This document shows positions 1-7,792 of a DNA stretch of 37,009 nt, piece by piece (within the stretch, counting starts at the first letter, position 1; each line of letters opens with the position of its first letter). The notes under the pieces are model-generated. The model did no database searches and was not told the origin of the DNA. It saw only the letters and a list, made by a program, of their open reading frames with translations. A program made the translations under genes and the position numbers. Origin of the DNA: Endozoicomonadaceae bacterium (GTDB lineage Bacteria; Pseudomonadota; Gammaproteobacteria; Pseudomonadales; Endozoicomonadaceae); the NCBI GenBank assembly GCA_023146365.1, contig JAGLCE010000086.1:1-37009 (forward strand), given 5' to 3'.

Positions 1-306
1 TTGTAGAGATCGGTAAGAACGCTAACTCTTCATTTGCTTGCTACTAGTGCCATTCTTGCGGTTTGGCTCGCTTTCATTGGCGAGGTGTTCATCCAGCTCC
101 GCCTGCATAGCGGCTTCGGTGAGTTGCTTGATGAGCGGTGTGAGAATGCCATCTTTGCCGGTAAGGTCTTTGCCTTCACGCAGCGCATTGAGAGCGGTAT
201 TCATATCGAAGGGTGCTGTTGTCATAGTCATCTCTTTTTCTAAGTCTAAAGAAATGACACAGAGTTTTGAACACTACCAAAATGAAACAGAGTTGTGAAC
301 ACTACC
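1..306 (-). mobile_element. IS256-family insertion sequence remnant (start-proximal end)
   Basis: The terminal repeat lies around 252-303, where two copies of a GACACAG/GAACAC-type motif are seen (TGACACAGAGTTTTGAACAC and a close variant). Inside it, on the minus strand, is the first part of an IS256-type transposase. The same terminus recurs inverted or in part at 17060, 23135 and 24635 in this window, which fixes it as an IS end. The internal part of the element is missing, so it cannot move on its own unless helped by a complete copy elsewhere. Confidence 0.8.
22..231 (-). pseudogene. IS256-family transposase, N-terminal fragment with internal deletion
   Basis: The 69 codons match the start of IS256-family (Mutator-type) transposases: FDMNTALNALREGKDLTGKDG, then LTPLIKQLTEAAMQAELDEH and NRKNG. 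After about residue 66 the frame stops. The bases before it (1-21) read, in another frame, SVLTDLY, a segment that in intact family members lies well inside the catalytic half (SVLTDLxNRGV). The gene therefore carries an internal deletion joining the N-terminus to the middle. The rest may continue off the left edge. This is family knowledge plus direct reading; no functional enzyme is expected. Confidence 0.8.
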
Positions 307-317
307 CATTCACATTG

Positions 318-1184
318 TCACAGCTCACCATATTTACTTTCGAACACTGTCAGTAAATTTATTATTTGTTCGTAACCGCTCTCGAAGCATTTAAGATCAT
401 CTGACAAACTATCATCATAAATATAATTAATAATACTCCTAAATTTAACGTTCAAGCCAGGGGGGTTAGTCTGCAAGTCACTGATAGCAACGTTCGAGCC
501 AAAAAATTTGAGTTCCTCCATAACTTTTGTAACAATATTATATCTTACCACCGATTTTAATACTTCACCTTTTGAATCTGACTTTTGTTTTTTATATTCA
601 TTGATTAATTCAATAATCTTGTCATACGCCATTCTTACTTCTTTCTCTCCACCATACTTAACCATGGATAAAAACTCATTACGAGTGTAGTTCTCTTGTT
701 TTTTATCAATAGACAAGTATTCTTCTCCGCTAGTCTCGATATTTTCTGGTATATCATCGACATTAGATTCTTGTGTACCAGCGGTATCTGGCGCAGTGAT
801 TTCTATCCCAGCATTGGCATCTGATTTATTGATTTCTTGCTTAGCATCGGTTTTTAACTCATCTTTGGCATATAATTTATTATCGGAATTTAGTTTATCA
901 TTGACACTTGATTTACCACTGACATTTGATTTATTTAATTCATTATTTACAATTGATTGATTACTGGAAACATTGGTTGTTATAGAGTGATATGTATTTA
1001 CATTTCTGTCCTCAGTCGACAAACAACAACAATTCCACAATTTTATTATAAATTTGCGAACAACATTACCCACTTTCACTAATCCACGCAAAAATACATT
1101 CTTTGTTTTTTTGTTGGCTGGTTTAGGTGCCTCTCCTTGTATAATATTAGGTGTTTCAGAACTATTACTTATCAACATCGTCAT
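318..1184 (-). CDS. Candidate secreted effector, Cys-cluster family, 288 aa
   Basis: I do not recognise a named family. The start is well supported: GGAG lies 8 bases before the ATG. There is no Sec signal peptide. Residues 30-54 form a basic, amphipathic stretch ending in a cysteine cluster (RKFIIKLWNCCC), a motif shared with the genes at 1728 and 17134. Residues 60-125 are a low-complexity Asn/Ser/Lys linker with repeated K-N/D-E-L/I units. The C-terminal part starts at FLSMVKYGG (residue 171), which resembles the C-terminal part of the neighbour at 1728. The stop codon lies about 12 bases from an IS256-type terminal repeat, so the 3' end may have been altered by insertion. Clustered cysteines next to a basic amphipathic helix could be lipidated in a host cell; that is inference. 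Confidence 0.6.
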   Translation of the reverse strand: MTMLISNSSETPNIIQGEAPKPANKKTKNVFLRGLVKVGNVVRKFIIKLWNCCCLSTEDRNVNTYHSITTNVSSNQSIVNNELNKSNVSGKSSVNDKLNSDNKLYAKDELKTDAKQEINKSDANAGIEITAPDTAGTQESNVDDIPENIETSGEEYLSIDKKQENYTRNEFLSMVKYGGEKEVRMAYDKIIELINEYKKQKSDSKGEVLKSVVRYNIVTKVMEELKFFGSNVAISDLQTNPPGLNVKFRSIINYIYDDSLSDDLKCFESGYEQIINLLTVFESKYGEL

Positions 1185-1727
1185 GATTTGATCTCCAATA
1201 AAAAATAAAATTAATTTCGGTTAAATTATATAAAGAAACTATCGTATCTTTCACTAACATATATGTTCAAAATACTGTTCTTTTTCATGGCTATGGGCAA
1301 CAAAAACTGTACTTCCTGCGTAATATAATTTCAGTTATCATCTTAAACATACTTTTATTTCAGTGGCTGAGATGAGTTTATGCTCTATTTGGAAGGTTTT
1401 TTGAATACCAATATTTCACCAAAACAGAATCGGATTTGTTAAGTTATGCTAAAGCCTCATGATGGCTATTAAAAGATAAACATATATTGCCGAATAATAT
1501 AAAAAGTACTTGCCAATATTAATAATACATATGTCAAGCATACTTTACATTTCAATGAATTATTAAATAACGAGATAATTTTATTGCAGCATCATCGAGT
1601 TACAGTTATTACTTTAAAACATCTATTACAAAAATATTTGAATGAATGGCACTAATCATTCATCACTGAACCACCAGACATAGCCATGTGAGAGATTTTA
1701 TTTTTCCCTTTCAACATCCGACGATAC
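1185..1727. other. AT-rich spacer without recognisable gene
   Basis: About 540 bases between two minus-strand orphan genes. I see no coding frame with a ribosome site, no RNA gene and no clear terminator. It presumably holds the promoter of the gene at 318-1184. Confidence 0.5.
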
Positions 1728-2552
1728 TTAATGATTATTATAAATAATACTTAAATAATTCTCGGGTTCATCATAGTTATTGTTACGGCCATCCAATAAA
1801 AGTAAAGTAACTAAAGTCATGAATCGAAGTTTAGGGGGAAGGCCGACCTCTTTCACAAGGTAATCAATCTCGTTACAAATATCCCTTTTCCCCCTTTTTC
1901 TTTTTGGTCGTGTATAACATAGTTTTTCAAGGCGATTATATGCCTTTTTTGGTCCGCCCTCATATGTAATCATGTCTATAAAATGCTTACTCTTTTGACC
2001 AAGATCAAATTCATACTCACTCTCATCAGAAGAGAAGAGATAATCCTCCTCATCCGAAGATACATCATCCTCATTTTGTTGTTGAATATTAGATTGTTGT
2101 TGAATATTAGAATTAATATAATCAACGACGGGACTTATATAACATTCTGCTATAGAATCGCTAACATTGCGATCCTCAAATTCTGTATCGCCACATTGCT
2201 CACTCAATTGAGTCACCCTTTCAGGTTCATATTTTTCCAATTTTCTTTTACTTGAATCTAAACAAGAGCAAACACAACGCCACAGATCTATTAAAAATTT
2301 GCAAACGAGATCAACGATTCGCTTTAAATTTAAACCACCCGAACGCACATCTACACAATTTTCTCGAAATGATTCAGGTTCTTTTTTACATATAATTTGA
2401 CTATTTTCAACAGAATTTGATAGATTCACAAAGGTTACTCCAGTAAAAAAATATAATTTCACAAAATTATATAGAAAACACATGTCCGCATCACTAACAT
2501 ACATATCAAAATTACCTAACACCTCACATTGTATCGATTGAAACATCAGCAT
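1728..2552 (-). CDS. Candidate secreted effector, Cys-cluster family, 274 aa
   Basis: This is an orphan protein related to the gene at 318-1184. Residues 75-98 carry the shared motif, here CKFLIDLWRCVCSC, preceded by LKRIVDLV. A middle linker (about 100-185) is acidic and repetitive: SNIQQQ occurs twice (encoded by a roughly 18-base tandem repeat near 2074-2116), followed by runs such as SSDEED and SSDESEYEFD. The C-terminal module begins at FIDMITYEGG (residue 191) and continues KKAYNRL, matching FLSMVKYGG and AYDKI in the neighbour. A basic patch, RPKRKRGKR, follows. No good ribosome site precedes the first ATG, and ATGs at codons 17 and 24 are alternatives, so the true N-terminus is unsure. 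Function unknown. Confidence 0.55.
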   Translation of the reverse strand: MLMFQSIQCEVLGNFDMYVSDADMCFLYNFVKLYFFTGVTFVNLSNSVENSQIICKKEPESFRENCVDVRSGGLNLKRIVDLVCKFLIDLWRCVCSCLDSSKRKLEKYEPERVTQLSEQCGDTEFEDRNVSDSIAECYISPVVDYINSNIQQQSNIQQQNEDDVSSDEEDYLFSSDESEYEFDLGQKSKHFIDMITYEGGPKKAYNRLEKLCYTRPKRKRGKRDICNEIDYLVKEVGLPPKLRFMTLVTLLLLDGRNNNYDEPENYLSIIYNNH

Positions 2553-2923
2553 CAGCGACGATGCTTAATCACCATCATTGAACTTTCCGCATTTTGTTAT
2601 CCATTACGAAGATTAATAAAGCGTTTAAAACCAAACAAACGGTTTTATGCCTGTTTCTAGCTCTTCGCACCGGCTTTTGACGCACATACCACTCACATAA
2701 CAAGGTTACGGCACACTATAGAAAACCATAGAGCACCATAAACTTAGCGCCTTTGCCAATGTTCGCGACCGAGACGTTCATTCCACAGGAGAGAGATAAT
2801 GAAGCACAGTTTTTGCTGAGCAGTGATGGCTCAACCACAGGGACAAAGGAGGCAGCAAGTGGACGGAGGTGACTTGTTTGCTTAACGTTTTGGCCATCAG
2901 ACTGTGTCGCGTGAGGCGCCTGC
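2553..2923. other. Spacer between orphan gene and phosphatase gene
   Basis: About 370 bases. A minus-strand reading frame (2716-2940, 74 codons) overlaps the end of the phosphatase gene by 17 bases. It resembles nothing I know and has no convincing ribosome site, so I do not call it a gene. Its base composition is less AT-rich than its surroundings, so it may be a relic of something else. Confidence 0.4.
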
Positions 2924-5020
2924 TTAGCCAGAGCTACCAATATCTTTAAAAAAGTTGATTAAGGTTGACATCTGCGTAGGTTTTTGGATGAATGCTCTAT
3001 TACGCTGCTCTCGCCCCTTGGTACCCATTGTCAAAATTTCTTGCTGGATCTGAGTTGAATCCATTTTTGTTCCGCTTAACTGATGCTTAGCGGTTCTTGC
3101 CGTAAGGAACGTCCCCGTACGACCAACACCGGCGCTGCAATGCACCATCACTCCGCCGTCTACACCGGCAGTATGATCAACAGTATCAATTATCTGATGC
3201 AGCACCTTAGTATCAATACCCTCACGATCAATCCAGCCTACAAAATGAATCCGGCTGACCTCTTTTTCGTTGCCCTGATCATCAACCACACTATATGTAG
3301 AGGTTGTAATAGTAGGATTACTTGGATGGGTAACCTCTGAAAGCAAGGAGACCTCTAATTGTCTATCACCACTTTTGAAGGGCATACTCTCTCCTACTTC
3401 TATAGGGTAATAAACTTCGGCTTTCCCTGCGCCTATGTCAGCGCCCTGAGTCAGATCAACAATAGCTTTAGTGTCATGAGACAAACTAGCTAACCAGAAA
3501 TCGCCCATTGCAGCCGCCCTCGGGGCTTGAGTGGCAATGCTTACCGGTTCACTAGGATGCAATTGAACATAATTACCTTGAAAACGTTGAGAAACTTCGC
3601 CTTCTACCGCCGGTAATTTTACAGCCGTTGCCTCAGGAATCTTGCCGACTGTGCCATCATTGGGATATCTGAATTTTTTCTTCACATCATCAGGGACTTT
3701 GAGTAGTTCTTGCTGACTGATAATCTGTTTAGTTATCACACCCAGCTCAGCAAAAATGTTATCACCCATATCATCAACAGACATTTCAGAGGTATCACCA
3801 AACGTCACTTCAGTCTTGCTACCAATGCCTAGATCTGAAAAAGGAGGAGGACTGAATTGAGCACTGCCTATCTGAGGCATCGGCGGCGGTGCTGGGGCTC
3901 TACTGATAGGAGGAGGAGCAGAACTGTGCAACGGCGGCTGTGCTGGAGCTCTACTGGAAGGAGCAGCGCCTCTCTGAGGCAACGGCGGCGATGCCGGGGC
4001 TCTACTGGAAGGAGCAGCGCCTCTCTGAGGCAACGGCGGCGATGCTGAGGCTCTACTGGAAGGAGCAGCGCCTCTCTGAGGCAACGGCGGCGATGCTGGG
4101 GCTCTACTGGAAGGAGCAGCGCCTCTCTGAGGCAACGGCGGCGATGCCGAGGCTCTACTGGAAGGAGGAGCAGAGCTGAATTTAGCAGTTTTCTTTTTAG
4201 GCGGCGCTGCCGGGGCTCTACTGGAAGGAGGAGCAGAGCTGAATTTAGCAGTTTTCTTCTTAGGCGGCTTATCGGCAGAAGGAGCAGAGCTAAATTTAGC
4301 AGCTTTCTTCTTAGGCGGCGCTGCCGTGGCTTTACCAGAAGAAGCACTTGATGGTGCAGACTTTAAAGCAGATTTTAGAGCAGATTTTGGATTATTCATC
4401 GGTGCCATCTTACCTGCAGGGGCAAGATCGAATTGAACAGATTTACCGCCGGACTTAGCACCTGTTTCCTGAGGAATCTGTGGCGGTTGCTCTGCGGATT
4501 GCTTGTATGTTTTCGGGGGAATATCCGGCGCTGCGGATTGCTTGTATGTTTTCGAGGGAATAGCCGGCGCTGTGGATTGCTTGTATGTTTTCGGGGGCAG
4601 AGTCGGCGCCTGCTTAGATTTTCTCGTAGGTAGCTCTAGCGTTTGATCAAAAGAAGGACTTTCTCGATTCCCAGTATCCTGAGCCATCGCATTATATTGA
4701 TCCATTACTTTTGTTAAGATTTGAATGCCTTCATTTGCAGTTAAATTGCTTAATATACATCGATCGGCTATATTAACACCCTTACAGGCTGCATCAACAA
4801 AGTCAGTTAAATTAATTTGCTCTAGTATTGTCTGTGTCTTCACCTGACTCTTTGTTACAGAAAATCCTTGGAACTTCCCTTGAGCAGAACCTGTACCAAT
4901 GTTTGTTCTACCGTTCTCTTCACTTATTCTTAAAGCTGTATTTTTATTTTCAACGCCATTCATCTGCGTTAAGGCGTTCATTACGCTTTGTTGGTTAACT
5001 GGTCCACTAATTCCAGGCAT
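2924..5020 (-). CDS. Protein tyrosine phosphatase effector with proline-rich repeat stalk
   Basis: Predicted to remove phosphate from tyrosine, probably on host proteins. The C-terminal domain (about residues 430-698) has the classical PTP signature HCSAGVGRTG with Cys628 as nucleophile and Arg634. It also has the upstream NYVQLHP...IATQAPR...DFW block and a Q-loop-like QRNRAFIQ. The acid loop reads W-I-D (596-598) instead of the usual W-P-D; the Asp is kept. Residues 135-390 form a repeat stalk: three PPKTYKQS-type units, SALKSALKSA, three PPKKK(T/A)AKFSSAP units, and four 17-residue units holding PPLPQR, a class II SH3-binding consensus (PxxPxR). The ATG at 5020 is preferred because AGGTGG sits about 8 bases upstream; a GTG 12 bases earlier is an alternative. 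The architecture recalls YopH/SptP-like injected phosphatases; the secretion route is not shown. Confidence 0.85.
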   Translation of the reverse strand: MPGISGPVNQQSVMNALTQMNGVENKNTALRISEENGRTNIGTGSAQGKFQGFSVTKSQVKTQTILEQINLTDFVDAACKGVNIADRCILSNLTANEGIQILTKVMDQYNAMAQDTGNRESPSFDQTLELPTRKSKQAPTLPPKTYKQSTAPAIPSKTYKQSAAPDIPPKTYKQSAEQPPQIPQETGAKSGGKSVQFDLAPAGKMAPMNNPKSALKSALKSAPSSASSGKATAAPPKKKAAKFSSAPSADKPPKKKTAKFSSAPPSSRAPAAPPKKKTAKFSSAPPSSRASASPPLPQRGAAPSSRAPASPPLPQRGAAPSSRASASPPLPQRGAAPSSRAPASPPLPQRGAAPSSRAPAQPPLHSSAPPPISRAPAPPPMPQIGSAQFSPPPFSDLGIGSKTEVTFGDTSEMSVDDMGDNIFAELGVITKQIISQQELLKVPDDVKKKFRYPNDGTVGKIPEATAVKLPAVEGEVSQRFQGNYVQLHPSEPVSIATQAPRAAAMGDFWLASLSHDTKAIVDLTQGADIGAGKAEVYYPIEVGESMPFKSGDRQLEVSLLSEVTHPSNPTITTSTYSVVDDQGNEKEVSRIHFVGWIDREGIDTKVLHQIIDTVDHTAGVDGGVMVHCSAGVGRTGTFLTARTAKHQLSGTKMDSTQIQQEILTMGTKGREQRNRAFIQKPTQMSTLINFFKDIGSSG
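3944..4159 (-). repeat. 51-bp tandem repeats coding PPLPQR units
   Basis: Four tandem units of 51 bases encode SSRA(S/P)ASPPLPQRGAAP-type repeats in the phosphatase gene. Units differ at only a few bases, alternating between Pro and Ser at one position. The GC-rich tract contrasts with the AT-rich flanks. Such near-identical units can expand or contract in frame. Confidence 0.85.
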
Positions 5021-5578
5021 ACAAACAGCCACCTACATTAATTAACACATCAATTTATTAACTTATTTAACTTATTCATTTATTATTATAACAAATAATA
5101 TAATGAGAACCTTGCACGAGCGGAAACTTTATTCTTTGACTAGGAAAAAATATGCGAAATGAGGGAATTCATGCTTATAAATGATCGATTTGAATGCGTT
5201 TTAACAACGCCAAAGGGTAAAATAGCTATCGAGCCAAGCTCTCATAAATAATTGATTAAAAATAAAAATTTGTTCCGTAATATCAATAATCACTTCACTT
5301 TTGTATAACACGTTTCGATGATGTCTGATTGAAGACACCACAACTATGGTAATGAATCAAAACTTATCACTATTGATAGCACTTTTTGAATATCAGTTAT
5401 TCAATAATTTTGGCCTATACTTCTACGAATTGTGAAACGTAAATCATTTTTAGCATCAAGCATTTCAATCGCGTTTTTTAAAGATTCAGGCATTTATCTT
5501 GCATCAACAGGATGTCTAGCGTAGTATGTGCCTCTCAGATGGAAAGGGCGAGCGCAATTTTTCAGTATTAGCAATTAT
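5021..5578. other. Spacer between phosphatase gene and tRNA-Pro
   Basis: About 560 bases, AT-rich. It presumably contains the promoters of the phosphatase gene and of the tRNA. A 30-codon minus-strand frame near 5410-5500 (starts MPESLKNAIEMLDAKND, stops after RRSIGQNY) reads like protein but has no ribosome site and may be a gene relic. No other feature is seen. Confidence 0.4.
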
Positions 5579-5655
5579 CGGAGCGTAGCGCAGCTTGGTA
5601 GCGCACCACAATGGGGTTGTGGGGGTCGGAGGTTCGAATCCTCTCGCTCCGACCA
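5579..5655 (+). tRNA. tRNA-Pro (anticodon GGG)
   Basis: 77 bases fold as a tRNA. The acceptor stem CGGAGCG pairs with CGCTCCG; a D-arm contains AGCTTGGT; the anticodon stem CCACA/TGTGG carries the loop ATGGGGT, giving GGG. The T-arm has GGTTCGAATCC, and CCA is encoded. It reads proline codon CCC. It stands at the boundary between the accessory segment on the left and the core block on the right. Confidence 0.95.
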
Positions 5656-5955
5656 GAATTCCCTTTGAATTCTATCAGTTATATATGAAAGCTGTGTACA
5701 GCTTAGCGTGTTAAAAACGCTTATTGACTAATCATATTATCTATTTTTAGCTAATTTCCTTTCAGAATTTTATTATCTGTTGTTTTTCTCGCTAGTACGC
5801 TCTGAACCTACTTATTGTACAGTGATCAACGATAGTTACGCTTTTCAGCAATAAAACCACATAGAAGCAGCGGTTATCCCGCATAGAATCGGTAGGCGTA
5901 GCGATCGTTAGAGTCCATCATTTTTCAAGCTATCACTTTATCGTAGAGGTTTCGC
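5656..5955. other. Spacer between tRNA-Pro and rlmJ
   Basis: 300 bases with no coding frame or RNA gene that I can support. The promoter of rlmJ should lie here. Confidence 0.4.
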
Positions 5956-6807
5956 TTGCTCAGTTACCGTCATAGTTTTCATGCAGGTAATCACGCTGAT
6001 GTGCTAAAACATGCCACTCAGGTGCTGATTCTAGAAAAATTGAAGACCAAAGCGAAGCCGTTCGTTTATGTCGACAGCCATAGCGGCGCAGGACTTTACC
6101 GACTGGATAGCAAAGAGGCCAGAAAAACAGCTGAGTATGAAACTGGGATTGGACGATTGTGGTCACAGCAGACGGATTTTCCTGAGATTGAAGTTTATCT
6201 TACATTGATCAAACAATTGAATCCGGACGGTGATCTACGTTACTACGCCAGCTCACCATTGATTGCCCGTGAACTGCTACGGGAACAGGATCGAATAATT
6301 CTGATGGAGCTACATAACCAGGAGGTTGAGGTTCTCAGACAAAATATGGCGGGTGATTCACGTGTGTCGCTTCATCACCGTGATGGGTTTGAAGGATTGA
6401 CCGCTATTCTTCCACAACCATTACGGCGGGGGCTGGTGCTCATTGATCCCTCCTATGAAATCAAGAGCGACTATCAACAGGTGATGAATTCCGTCATGTT
6501 ATCCTGGCGCAAATGGCACGTTGGTATTTTCGCTATCTGGTATCCAATCCTGTCACAACAGCGAGACCAGAGCGGCTGGTTACTGGAACAGTTAGCAAAA
6601 ATCCCGTGCAAAAACCTGCTAGTGGCCGAGCTTGCGGTCAGCGATCAGGCTAAAAATTATGGGATGCACGGTTCTGGTATGGCGATAATCAATGCGCCTT
6701 GGCAGCTGGATCAGCAACTGGCGTCACTGCTGCCTCATCTGCACTCATCTTTAGCGCAGGCAGGTCAGGGTCAGGTACGTGTTGAGTGGTTAATCGAAGG
6801 TTTGTGA
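5956..6807 (+). CDS. rlmJ: 23S rRNA (adenine-N6) methyltransferase RlmJ
   Basis: RlmJ uses S-adenosylmethionine to methylate N6 of A2030 in 23S rRNA. The start MLSYRHSFHAGNHADVLKH is the hallmark of the family. It begins with TTG, and a TAGAGG ribosome site lies 8 bases upstream. The catalytic motif IV appears as IDPSYE. SGMAIINAPW and the end WLIEGL also fit the family. At 283 residues it matches the usual length of about 280. It stands alone, convergent with the ABC transporter genes. A housekeeping gene with no sign of damage. Confidence 0.95.
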   Translation: MLSYRHSFHAGNHADVLKHATQVLILEKLKTKAKPFVYVDSHSGAGLYRLDSKEARKTAEYETGIGRLWSQQTDFPEIEVYLTLIKQLNPDGDLRYYASSPLIARELLREQDRIILMELHNQEVEVLRQNMAGDSRVSLHHRDGFEGLTAILPQPLRRGLVLIDPSYEIKSDYQQVMNSVMLSWRKWHVGIFAIWYPILSQQRDQSGWLLEQLAKIPCKNLLVAELAVSDQAKNYGMHGSGMAIINAPWQLDQQLASLLPHLHSSLAQAGQGQVRVEWLIEGL

Positions 6808-6864
6808 TACGTGTTACATAATGGATTGTCGTTATTACCTGCTGTATTCACTGATTACTCCGAA

Positions 6865-7791
6865 TCAATGACTTGGGTGCCATAATTTTTCGGGTGACCC
6901 TGACACTATCAGGTACTTGTGCGATGGGTTCCGAGATAAAAGCACCAGTACAGCAATAGTGGCTACATAAGGCAGGGTTGCCAATAGGTGGGGTGATACG
7001 CTGACACCGACCCCTTGCAAAGCCACAGGCAAGATACTTGTCACACCGAAGAGCCCTACTCCTAAAAGTCTCCGCTCGGGCCACCAGCTGACAAAAACCG
7101 CCAGAGCGAGAGCAATCCAGCCTCGACCTGCTGTCATGTTTTCTGTCCATAACGGGGTGTAAGCCAGGGATAAACAAGCACCACCGAGGCCTGCCATTGC
7201 GCCACCAAATAGCACAGCAATGTAGCGAACTAACATCACTGGCAACCCAATTTCGGTGGCAGAAAGCGGGTTTTCACCGACAGCCAAGGTGACCAGACCC
7301 GCATAGGTGAAGCGAAAGAAAAACCAGACGAAAACCGTCAAAGTCAGGGACAGGTAAACGAGTGGATCTTGGGAAAACAGAACTTTGCCGACGACTGGGA
7401 GATCAGATAAAAATGGAATGACAACGGGCTGGATGCCTGTCAGTATCTGGCCGACATAATCTCCACCAACCCAAGCACTAAGCCCTGTACCCATAATGGT
7501 TAGCGCAAGACCAGAAGCCACAGGGTTAGCACGAAGGTGTAGAGTAACCCAGCCAAATAGCAGAGACATAAAGATACCTGCGGTAATACCCATCATTACG
7601 CCAATCATCAGATTACCAGTGGTCACTGCACCAATAAAACCAGCGGTTGCTCCCATCAGCATCATACCTTCCTGTCCAATATTCAATACGCCGGACTTTT
7701 CACAGACTATCGCTCCCAGAGCAACCAGCAATAATGGGGTTCCTATGCGTACCATTGTAAAGAGAATATGGGTCAATAGGTCGATATCCAT
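6865..7791 (-). CDS. ABC transporter inner-membrane permease, nucleoside-type (second permease)
   Basis: This is the second permease of a carbohydrate-uptake-2-class importer of the YufOPQ/NupABC type, which in characterised cases carries nucleosides. The 308 residues are a string of hydrophobic helices. The family motif GQEGMMLMGA lies near residue 40, in the region that reads GAEGQFIMGA in the partner permease. The start is one base after the stop of the upstream permease gene (TAAGATG), with GGAG just before it, so translation is probably coupled. It is the last gene of the three-gene transcript. The substrate is inferred from the family and not shown by the sequence. Confidence 0.85.
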   Translation of the reverse strand: MDIDLLTHILFTMVRIGTPLLLVALGAIVCEKSGVLNIGQEGMMLMGATAGFIGAVTTGNLMIGVMMGITAGIFMSLLFGWVTLHLRANPVASGLALTIMGTGLSAWVGGDYVGQILTGIQPVVIPFLSDLPVVGKVLFSQDPLVYLSLTLTVFVWFFFRFTYAGLVTLAVGENPLSATEIGLPVMLVRYIAVLFGGAMAGLGGACLSLAYTPLWTENMTAGRGWIALALAVFVSWWPERRLLGVGLFGVTSILPVALQGVGVSVSPHLLATLPYVATIAVLVLLSRNPSHKYLIVSGSPEKLWHPSH

Positions 7792-7792
7792 C

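Noticed and set aside
1128..1184. Shared start MTML(I/L)S in the 288-residue protein and the AraC-type regulator
   Set aside because: Five residues of similarity with nothing beyond; chance.
2716..2940. A 74-codon minus-strand frame after the phosphatase gene
   Set aside because: It overlaps the end of a certain gene, lacks a ribosome site and resembles nothing known.
3940..4179. A 79-codon plus-strand frame with LYWKEQRLSEATAAM repeats
   Set aside because: Same cause: antisense reading of the tandem repeats, with no ribosome site.
3868..4347. A 159-codon minus-strand frame of Leu/Arg-rich repeats in the phosphatase stalk
   Set aside because: It is the out-of-frame reading of the 51-bp and PPKKK repeats of the phosphatase gene; long frames arise there because the repeats lack stops in several frames.
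5579..5655. tRNA-Pro as attachment site of an integrated island on the left
   Set aside because: No integrase gene and no repeat of the tRNA 3' end were found in the window.
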